19,571 nucleotides of DNA from an uncultured Alistipes sp. (lineage in GTDB: Bacteria; Bacteroidota; Bacteroidia; Bacteroidales; Rikenellaceae): contig CAAGGY010000100.1 of the NCBI GenBank assembly GCA_900769525.1, positions 1 to 19,571 of the forward strand. Direction: 5' to 3'. Position 1 is the first letter of the stretch. Every line of letters starts with the position of its first letter. Under the pieces are notes generated by a model. The model was not told the origin of the DNA and ran no database searches. It saw only the letters and a list, made by a program, of their open reading frames with translations. This document shows, piece by piece, positions 13,647 through 19,571 of this stretch. The translations under genes were made by a program, and so were the position numbers.

Positions 13647-14801
13647 TTACATCTCTGAGCAAAACTTCTTGGCACGCTTCTCGGCATGCTTATCGATGAG
13701 TGTTGTGATAGCCTTCACAACATCAACCTTCCAGGTAAGACCTGCTGTTAAGTAGCCAAGATTCTTAACTGCTGTGCCATCAGGGTTGGTGTTAACGCCC
13801 AATGTGTGGCCATAGGCTACGTGAAGACGGATATCACGGTTGCCTCGGCCTCCGAGTGGGTAGTACTCAACACCACCACCTACACGAATAAGCTCTGTGC
13901 CAGGGTAGAGGCCTGAAGATATGATTGAGCTATTGCCAATCTTGTCGTATGTAGCCTTTGCAAATACGTTAACACGCTGAGCAATCATATATGAGAACTC
14001 GCTCATAATTGAGAAGTTGTCACCTAAAAGGTCTTTTACCTTTGGGCCACGTGTCATAAAGTCGATTTGAAGTTTTGCATCGCCAAACTTAAACTGGTTA
14101 CCCAAGGCGAGGTAGATGTCGAACTTGCCACGCTGATACTCCATGAAGTTGAGCGAGTAGAGTGCTGAGAAACAGCCGTGTGTACCACTCCAGTAGAGGT
14201 TGTAGGCGAAGAGGTCGCCGAGTTTGTTGCCATCATCATTGAGGTTGAGAACAGCTGTGTTATAGGGGCTCTGGCACACCTGAGCTGTGATAGTGTCATC
14301 GCCCTTGTTTGTTGTGAAGCCAATGCTTGCACCATACTGGTAGCAAGCCACATTGTTCCAGAACTCCGAACAGAAGTAGAGGTCTATTGGTGCACGGTCG
14401 TACTCCCAGCCACCAATGAGCACCACCTGCTTACCTGCCGAGATAGCCCAGTTCTCAGTAGGCTTGTATGTGAGGTGCAACCAGTCCATATTGTCAACAA
14501 ACGACTGAGCTGAGTACATCTTGTTAAGACGCTGACGCCACGAGTACGAGAACTTCTTGCCGATAGTACCATCAAGACGAAGGTTAATGTATCGCACGGC
14601 AAGGCCTGTACCGTCGTTGAGCTGCTTGCCAGCGAGCTGCTGGTTGAGGTAGTCGAAACGAGCCTCAACGCCGAGTTTGATAATCTCGTCTTGCTCCAAA
14701 TCTTTCCACTGAGCATTAGCAACGCTAACTGAGAGGAGTGCTACGCAGAGCAGTGCCGAACGCACGATGAGTGCTCTGAGCGATGTAGTAGGTTTATTCA
14801 T
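13647..14801 (-). CDS. Outer-membrane porin, phosphate-selective OprO/P-like
   Basis: The 384-residue product has a signal peptide of about 30 residues (ALLCVALLSVSVANA). The mature protein looks like a 16-strand porin: EIIKLGVEARFDYLNQQL, LAVRYINLRLDGTIGKKFSYSWR-type strand pairs, WAISAGKQVVLIGGWEYD near 117-134 (a typical OprO/P segment) and many aromatic-ended strands. It would let small solutes cross the outer membrane. The C-terminus is odd: after the last strands (YLTAGLTWKVDV) there is a basic tail (AITTLIDKHAEKRAKKFCSEM) instead of a terminal Phe. It is the first gene of an operon with the gate protein, suggesting matched transport across both membranes. Confidence 0.75.
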   Translation of the reverse strand: MNKPTTSLRALIVRSALLCVALLSVSVANAQWKDLEQDEIIKLGVEARFDYLNQQLAGKQLNDGTGLAVRYINLRLDGTIGKKFSYSWRQRLNKMYSAQSFVDNMDWLHLTYKPTENWAISAGKQVVLIGGWEYDRAPIDLYFCSEFWNNVACYQYGASIGFTTNKGDDTITAQVCQSPYNTAVLNLNDDGNKLGDLFAYNLYWSGTHGCFSALYSLNFMEYQRGKFDIYLALGNQFKFGDAKLQIDFMTRGPKVKDLLGDNFSIMSEFSYMIAQRVNVFAKATYDKIGNSSIISSGLYPGTELIRVGGGVEYYPLGGRGNRDIRLHVAYGHTLGVNTNPDGTAVKNLGYLTAGLTWKVDVVKAITTLIDKHAEKRAKKFCSEM

Positions 14802-14865
14802 ACTTAAAGCTGGGGAAGACCCCGTTATTTGGTTAATATATTCTGTGTTTCAAAATAGTAGGCCG

Positions 14866-14873
14866 CAAAGGTA
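14866..14873 (-). promoter_or_regulatory. Promoter of the porin/gate-protein operon, -7 box
   Basis: On the minus strand this reads TACCTTTG (fits TAnnTTTG), 64 nt before the porin ATG. The box begins immediately inside a perfect 7-bp inverted repeat (TAGGCCG 14859-14865, CGGCCTA 14892-14898) that brackets the core promoter, which could be an operator. The leader contains a GGGG-AAGA-CCCC mini-hairpin (14812-14823) just before the start codon. Confidence 0.6.
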
Positions 14874-14896
14874 ATATAAAATTCCAAAAAACGGCC

Positions 14897-14912
14897 TATT
14901 TGTAAACAAATA
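14897..14912 (-). terminator. Short A/T hairpin after the sialidase gene
   Basis: TATTTG (14897-14902) pairs with CAAATA (14907-14912) around a 4-nt loop, 2 nt past the sialidase stop. Minus-strand sequence beyond it reads GGCCGTTTTTTGG. Weak on its own; together with the adjacent TAGGCCG repeat it may slow or end transcription. Confidence 0.35.
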
Positions 14913-14914
14913 AC

Positions 14915-16264
14915 CTATTTCTTCGTGCGGTAGCTATACTTGCCGTCGGTGATATCCTCGATGTCGAAGCACTCGTAGACGATGGTGTAGCCTCCATATG
15001 CGAAGTTACTCTTGCCGTAGGTCTCCTCTTCGTAGAAGAATCCGAGGCGGTTATCCTTCTGCCAAGCCATTGTCGAGTATGCCGAGTTGAGTGTTGTCAC
15101 CTGAAGTACGCCATCCCAGTCGGCTGCAAGCTCGTATGTCGAGAGATAGTCCTCCTGCGATGCAAGCTCCTTGTAGTAGATACCCACATTCTTGCGGTCT
15201 GGGCCCAAAGGCAACGACTGCAACAAGAGGTGCATAGGCTCACCATCTGCAATACGTGTTACGGGGATGACCATAACCTCGCCATTTGTTGAGTTCTGCT
15301 TAGCTGCCACGCCGTTGTTCTCAGCGCCTGAGAATACGGCATCGTCCCAAAGTCCTGTGCCCAATGCTACATCGCTGAAGGTGAACATATTGTAGTAGCG
15401 GCCGTTGTTGTATCGTGAGCTGAGCAAGATGCGACCATCGGGCATCTCCTCGACCTTTGGTTCGTCGGCAGTATTGTAGACTGCTGGGGTGTTGATGTCG
15501 CCAAGTATCTTCCAGTTGCCTCCAAAGTCATCAGAGTAGAGGACATAGTTCATGTGCTTTGCGCTCTTATCACGCACGAGCACAGCGCAGTAGAGGCGAT
15601 AGTATGAGCCAATCTTTGTGGTGTTGCTCTGGAATATGCGTCCCGAAGCTACAAACATCGAGCGCACAGGGCCATACTGCGAGTTGTCAAACTGCGAGTA
15701 GATGCTCTCGGCGATATCCTCTGGCTCGCTCCAACTCTTGCCGCCATCCTCGCTGTAGAAGCGAGCTATGCACTGGTGGTTCTTGCGTGTACCATTCTGG
15801 AACGACACGTTGCCGGCGCACGACATCATCAACACTCTATCTGACTCTCTATCAGCAACAATGCAGGGGTCACCATAGCCTACGCTCATAAAGTCGGTAG
15901 CATCCTCGCCCTTTCCCTCGATAAGTGGCATCACATCGGTCCAGGTGTTGCCATTGTCGTACGAAAGACGGTAGTGGAGGTCGATGCGGCCATGGTCAGT
16001 TACGCCAATATCTGTTCCGCTATGACGGTAGTCGGCAATAGCCACAAGAGTGCCATCCTTTGTGACAGCGAGTGCTGGGATGCGGTAGGGGATGTCGCCC
16101 TGTGTAGGTGTTGGCATCTGGAATACCTCAAAACGCTCGGCCTTTGCAGTTGGCTGAGGCTCTGGCTGAGGCTTTGGAGTCTCGTTTTCGGGCTTTGTGC
16201 AGCCACAAGCAAATGCTGAGAAGCTGAGCAGAGCAACGAGAGCAATTATAAAGTTATTTCTCAT
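14915..16264 (-). CDS. Exo-alpha-sialidase (neuraminidase, GH33), lipoprotein
   Basis: This enzyme removes terminal sialic acids from glycans. The 449-residue product begins with a lipoprotein signal (SFSAFACGCTKPE; Cys20 or Cys22 acylated) and a Pro/Glu-rich linker (28-40). The sialidase YRIP motif is at 60-63, its Arg being the first of the arginine triad. Three Asp-box repeats lie at 101-108 (SYDNGNTW), 171-178 (SEDGGKSW) and 244-251 (SDDFGGNW). A DEPKVEEMPDGRILLSSR segment (267-284) supplies the conserved Glu and second Arg. No extra carbohydrate-binding domain is present. It follows the SDR gene by 8 nt, so the two are probably co-transcribed. Confidence 0.93.
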   Translation of the reverse strand: MRNNFIIALVALLSFSAFACGCTKPENETPKPQPEPQPTAKAERFEVFQMPTPTQGDIPYRIPALAVTKDGTLVAIADYRHSGTDIGVTDHGRIDLHYRLSYDNGNTWTDVMPLIEGKGEDATDFMSVGYGDPCIVADRESDRVLMMSCAGNVSFQNGTRKNHQCIARFYSEDGGKSWSEPEDIAESIYSQFDNSQYGPVRSMFVASGRIFQSNTTKIGSYYRLYCAVLVRDKSAKHMNYVLYSDDFGGNWKILGDINTPAVYNTADEPKVEEMPDGRILLSSRYNNGRYYNMFTFSDVALGTGLWDDAVFSGAENNGVAAKQNSTNGEVMVIPVTRIADGEPMHLLLQSLPLGPDRKNVGIYYKELASQEDYLSTYELAADWDGVLQVTTLNSAYSTMAWQKDNRLGFFYEEETYGKSNFAYGGYTIVYECFDIEDITDGKYSYRTKK

Positions 16265-16272
16265 TGTATCAA

Positions 16273-17019
16273 CTATTTACGGTAAGTATAATAGGCGCCT
16301 GCCTGGCACGTTGGCATAAGCACGATGTCGTTGACGTTCATATGTGCTGGGAGGTTGAGCATCCAGTGGATAGCCTCAGCGATGTCCTCGCCCTGGAGGG
16401 CCTCAACGCCATTGTAAACACCCGCTGCACGCTGCTTGTCGCCGTGGAAGCGCACCTCCGAGAACTCGGTCTCGACCATACCTGGGCGCACCTCGCCAAC
16501 CTTGATACCTGCCGAGAGTAGGTCGGCACGCATAGCCTGCGAAATGGCGTGTACGGCGTGCTTCGAGGCGCAGTAAACAGCACCATTCTCATAGGGCTCA
16601 GTACCTGCGATTGAGCCGATGTTGATGATGTGGCCACCCTTACCTGCCTCGACCATTGCACCGCTGATAATCTTTGTAACGTAGAGCAAGCCCTTGACAT
16701 TTGTATCAATCATTGCATCCCAATCTGCTGAGTCGCCCTTGTCGATATGCTCAAGGCCTGCAGCAAGGCCAGCGTTGTTTACAAGGATATCTACACGGCC
16801 AAGTGGTTTCAAATACTTGATACACTCAGCCTCTGAGCGTACATCAAAGTTAAGTACCACGCACTCAGCGCCCTTGGCCTCAACTTCAAGTTTGAGTGCC
16901 TCGAGGCGCTCCTTGCGGCGTCCTGTGATGATAATCTCTGTGTTAGGTTCTGCAAGGCGAAGTGCTGTTGCACGGCCAATTCCCGATGTTGCTCCGGTGA
17001 TAAGGATTCTCTTTTTCAT
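16273..17019 (-). CDS. Short-chain dehydrogenase/reductase (YdfG-like)
   Basis: This 248-residue classical SDR has the cofactor motif TGATSGIG (8-15), the NNAG motif (81-84) and the catalytic Ser136, Tyr149 and Lys153 (YCASK). GRRKERLE after the second strand suggests NADP preference. The C-terminal VNDIVLMPTCQAG matches the YdfG-type subgroup, which oxidises serine and 3-hydroxy acids to semialdehydes. That substrate assignment is by resemblance only. It is the first gene of a probable operon with the sialidase 8 nt downstream; nothing shown here links the two functions. Confidence 0.9.
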   Translation of the reverse strand: MKKRILITGATSGIGRATALRLAEPNTEIIITGRRKERLEALKLEVEAKGAECVVLNFDVRSEAECIKYLKPLGRVDILVNNAGLAAGLEHIDKGDSADWDAMIDTNVKGLLYVTKIISGAMVEAGKGGHIINIGSIAGTEPYENGAVYCASKHAVHAISQAMRADLLSAGIKVGEVRPGMVETEFSEVRFHGDKQRAAGVYNGVEALQGEDIAEAIHWMLNLPAHMNVNDIVLMPTCQAGAYYTYRK

Positions 17020-17050
17020 ATTGTGACGTTTAAAACTATTTTCCTGGTTA

Positions 17051-17058
17051 CAAATTTA
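17051..17058 (-). promoter_or_regulatory. SDR/sialidase operon promoter, -7 box
   Basis: On the minus strand this reads TAAATTTG, matching TAnnTTTG, 31 nt before the SDR ATG. No good TTG is seen at the -33 position. It is divergent from the apt promoter about 45 nt away, so the two may share control. Confidence 0.5.
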
Positions 17059-17101
17059 TAAAATTTATTGTTTACACAGCCATTGTCCCGCAAAAAATTA
17101 T

Positions 17102-17109
17102 TAACTTTG
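17102..17109 (+). promoter_or_regulatory. apt-recG promoter, -7 box
   Basis: TAACTTTG fits TAnnTTTG, 25 nt before the apt ATG. A TTG lies at 17083-17085 but only 16 nt upstream, shorter than the usual 19-21, so the -33 element is uncertain. Confidence 0.55.
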
Positions 17110-17134
17110 TACGTTATTATAAAAAAAGAGCATA

Positions 17135-17695
17135 ATGAAAGAGGTACTTAAATACTACAAAGATTTCCCCAAGGAGGGTATCGTCTTTGTCGACATCATC
17201 CCATTTTTGCAGAATAAGGCAGTATATAAAGAGCTTATTTCTCGTGTTGGCCAGGCTTGTACTACTGCCAATATCGTAGCCCCTGAGGCTCGTGGCTTCC
17301 TCTTCGCTGCGCCACTTCTCACCGAGTGCTCGCACGTCGAGAATATCATCCCTGTGCGTAAGAGTGGTAAGTTGCCATTTGCCGAGGGCGACCTCCATGA
17401 GGTGCTCATCGAGAAGGAGTACGGCTTTGATAAACTCTACTATCGTCTTAGCGACATCGCAGCGGGTAAGCTCACAGGCGACAAATTTGAGGTCACAATC
17501 CTCGACGATGTATTGGCCACAGGCGGTACTGCTGAGGGTCTTGCCGAATCGCTCGAGAACTCTACTATTGTTGTCGATGGCAAGGAGTATGGCGTCAAGG
17601 TGCGTGAGTTTGTCTTTATCGTTGAGATTGAGGAGCTTGGCGGTGCGGCACGTCTTGAGAAGATTGCCCCTGTGCGCTCTATTACAAAAATCTAA
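17135..17695 (+). CDS. apt: Adenine phosphoribosyltransferase
   Basis: Apt converts adenine and PRPP to AMP in the cytoplasm (purine salvage). The 186-residue product is close to family length. The N-terminal DFPKEGIVFVDIIPFLQN is the typical APT opening, EARGFLFAAPLL (51-62) the conserved base-side segment, RKSGKLPF (75-82) the flexible loop region, and VTILDDVLATGGTAEGL (120-136) the PRPP-binding motif with the Asp-Asp pair at 124-125. Related PRPP-dependent transferases such as xanthine PRTase differ in the opening segment, so apt is the better call. It lies 11 nt upstream of recG and shares its transcript. Confidence 0.93.
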   Translation: MKEVLKYYKDFPKEGIVFVDIIPFLQNKAVYKELISRVGQACTTANIVAPEARGFLFAAPLLTECSHVENIIPVRKSGKLPFAEGDLHEVLIEKEYGFDKLYYRLSDIAAGKLTGDKFEVTILDDVLATGGTAEGLAESLENSTIVVDGKEYGVKVREFVFIVEIEELGGAARLEKIAPVRSITKI

Positions 17696-17706
17696 GACTG
17701 CTGCAG

Positions 17707-19571
17707 ATGCAGGGTGTGCTCTCAAGAGATATTAAGTATGTAGGCGGTGTCGGCGAGATGCGTGCCAAGGTCCTCGAGCGTGAGGCTGGCGTGCGTACCA
17801 TCGGCGACCTGCTTATGCGCTTTCCGTTTCGTTATATCGACCGCTCTCGCCTGATGACCATTGGTGAGGTTGACGAGTCGATGGAGAGCACCTATATCCA
17901 GCTACGTTGCCGTGTTGTTGGCAAGTCGTTTGTGGGCGAAGGCTCTCGTCAACGTTTTGTCGTCGAGGCTCTTGATGCTACTGGCTCGGTGGAGTTGCTA
18001 TGGTTTCAGGGTGTTAAGTGGATAGAGAAGCGCATAGAGTCGGGGCGAGAGTATATCATCTTTGGTCGCCCGTCGTTCTATCGTGGCAGGATGAGCATTG
18101 TGCATCCCGAGATTGAGAGTGTCGAGCAGGCGCTATCACGCAAGCAGGAGAGTGGTTTCCAGGGCATCTACCCATCTACTGAGAAACTCTCGCAGACGGT
18201 GCCCATCAAGGCTATGCAGAGTATTATCCACAACGCCTGGCAGATAGTCTCGACAGATAGTTCAGCCTTTGCCGACCCACTGCCTGAGGCGTTGCGTCGT
18301 AGGTGTGGCCTTATCTCGTTGCGTGATGCGATTTATAATATCCACTTTCCGCAGTCTGCCGAGCTTTTGCGCCAAGCGCAGTATCGCCTTAAGTTTGATG
18401 AGTTGCTCGGCGTACAGCTCACGATTCAGGCACGCCGCACGGAGCGCCATAGTCGTAATAATGGCTTTCTCTTTCCTCGTGTTGGCGAGAACTTTAACGC
18501 CTTCTATCACACTAAGATACCATTCTCTCTTACGGGAGCACAGCAGCGTGTTATCAAGGAGATTCGCGCCGATATGATCTCTGGCAAGCAGATGAATCGT
18601 CTGTTGCAGGGCGATGTGGGTAGTGGTAAGACTATGGTTGCATTTATGACTATGTTGCTTGCTGTCGATAATGGCTTCCAGGCCTGCATTATGGCGCCCA
18701 CAGAGATTCTTGCTCGCCAACACTACGCCTCTATGGCTCGCTTTGCCGAGGGGCTTGGTGTCAAGGTGGCAATCCTCACAGGCTCGTCAAAAACAAAGGA
18801 GCGACGTGCTTCACTTGAGGGTATCGCCTCAGGAGAGGTTGACATTCTTGTCGGTACTCATGCCCTTATTGAGGATGGCGTTCAGTTCCATAATCTGGGC
18901 TATGTCGTAATTGACGAGCAGCACCGCTTTGGTGTTGAGCAGAGGGCAAAGCTATGGACTAAGAATCAGCAACCACCTCACATCTTGGTGATGACAGCAA
19001 CGCCAATCCCGAGGACTCTTGCAATGACTCTCTATGGCGATCTTGAGGTCTCGGTCATCGACGAGCTACCCCCTGGACGTCAGCCAATTCGCACATATCA
19101 CTACTACGACTCGTCACGTCTGAAGATGTTTGGCTTCCTGCGTCAGGAGATTGCCAAAGGACGCCAGGTGTACATCGTCTACCCGCTGATTAAGGAGTCG
19201 GAGAAGATGGACTATAAAGATTTGCACGATGGCTTTGAGTCCATTTCACGTGACTTCCCGTTGCCCCAGTATCGCATTGCTATTTGTCACGGCAAGATGA
19301 AGCCCGAGGATAAGGATGCTTCGATGGCGCAGTTCAAGCGTGGTGAGGCCGATATTCTTATCGCAACATCGGTTATCGAGGTGGGTGTCGATGTGCCCAA
19401 TGCTACGGTGATGGTCATCGAGTCGGCCGAGAGGTTTGGCCTCTCACAGCTACACCAGCTGCGTGGCCGTGTAGGCCGTGGTGGCGAGCAGTCATACTGC
19501 ATACTTATGTCGGGCGATAAGCTCTCGAAGGAGGGGCGTGCACGCCTTGAGGCTATGTGTGCTACCAACGA
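17707..19571 (+). CDS. recG: ATP-dependent DNA helicase RecG (3' end outside the window)
   Basis: RecG remodels stalled forks and branched DNA during repair. The visible 621 codons run off the window end; a usual length near 700 suggests roughly 75 residues are missing. The N-terminus (SRDIKYVGGVGEMRAKVLE) and following OB-fold wedge domain (about 45-155) are typical. Helicase motifs are in order: QGDVGSGKT (Walker A, from 301), IDEQH at 402-406 (the RecG DEQH box), MTATPIPRT (429-437), TSVIEVGVDVPNATVMV and the QLRGRVGRGG motif VI. The ATG at 17707 was chosen because family similarity begins there. No frameshift seen. Confidence 0.97.
   Translation, partial: MQGVLSRDIKYVGGVGEMRAKVLEREAGVRTIGDLLMRFPFRYIDRSRLMTIGEVDESMESTYIQLRCRVVGKSFVGEGSRQRFVVEALDATGSVELLWFQGVKWIEKRIESGREYIIFGRPSFYRGRMSIVHPEIESVEQALSRKQESGFQGIYPSTEKLSQTVPIKAMQSIIHNAWQIVSTDSSAFADPLPEALRRRCGLISLRDAIYNIHFPQSAELLRQAQYRLKFDELLGVQLTIQARRTERHSRNNGFLFPRVGENFNAFYHTKIPFSLTGAQQRVIKEIRADMISGKQMNRLLQGDVGSGKTMVAFMTMLLAVDNGFQACIMAPTEILARQHYASMARFAEGLGVKVAILTGSSKTKERRASLEGIASGEVDILVGTHALIEDGVQFHNLGYVVIDEQHRFGVEQRAKLWTKNQQPPHILVMTATPIPRTLAMTLYGDLEVSVIDELPPGRQPIRTYHYYDSSRLKMFGFLRQEIAKGRQVYIVYPLIKESEKMDYKDLHDGFESISRDFPLPQYRIAICHGKMKPEDKDASMAQFKRGEADILIATSVIEVGVDVPNATVMVIESAERFGLSQLHQLRGRVGRGGEQSYCILMSGDKLSKEGRARLEAMCATN

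Noticed and set aside
17117..17725. Minus-strand open frame of 202 codons opposite apt
   Set aside because: Apt has full family motifs; the antisense frame also crosses the apt promoter-proximal region and has no identifiable domain.
28..19571. CRISPR arrays, tRNA or rRNA genes, insertion sequences, diversity-generating retroelement
   Set aside because: No regularly spaced repeats, cloverleaf-like segments, transposase or reverse-transcriptase motifs, or template/variable repeat pairs were seen by eye on either strand.

Overview
This window looks like chromosomal DNA from a Bacteroidales-type member of the Bacteroidota, plausibly gut-associated. Base composition is close to even by eye. Genes start without Shine-Dalgarno sequences in A/T-rich leaders. 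Promoters fit the Bacteroidota TAnnTTTG -7 box. The envelope proteins (a lipoprotein sialidase, an OprO/P-like porin and a small beta-barrel) also fit that phylum. I cannot name the genus. Bases 1-27 are not biological: they match the 3' end of the Illumina TruSeq read-2 adapter, so the window begins at an untrimmed contig end.

Layout. (1) 54-1205, minus strand: prfA (release factor 1) with its terminator. (2) 1206-1714: a long intergenic region with a promoter facing each way, a possible folded RNA element and a hairpin-rich leader of about 230 nt. (3) 1715-9712, plus strand: eight tightly packed genes of phage origin. They encode two tail-tip-like proteins, a ClpP-fold prohead protease, an HK97-like major capsid protein, a PBSX-like portal, a small connector-like protein, a holin and a small endolysin. 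The block ends at a strong intrinsic terminator (9721-9767). (4) 9856-11538, plus strand: galE and a small outer-membrane protein. (5) 11627-11929, minus strand: a TIGR04076-family protein. (6) 12017-14801, minus strand: a porin and a nucleoside-recognition (gate) membrane protein, probably one operon. (7) 14915-17019, minus strand: an SDR oxidoreductase and a sialidase lipoprotein, probably one operon. (8) 17135-19571, plus strand: apt and recG, the latter cut off by the window end.

The phage-derived block is the part most worth following up. It holds a protease, capsid, portal and lysis set with every reading frame open. Yet I see no integrase, repressor, replication gene, terminase, tail tube or tape measure, and no attachment-site repeats. 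It sits directly between housekeeping genes, behind a host-type promoter, and ends at a strong terminator. Its gene order is also unusual, with tail-tip genes before the head genes. This fits a domesticated prophage or gene-transfer-agent-like particle locus, or an old remnant not yet decayed. The sequence alone cannot separate these.

The other genes are ordinary metabolism and envelope functions. GalE makes UDP-galactose for surface polysaccharide. The sialidase releases sialic acid from host glycans. The porin and gate protein look like paired outer- and inner-membrane transport. Apt salvages adenine. RecG remodels branched DNA.
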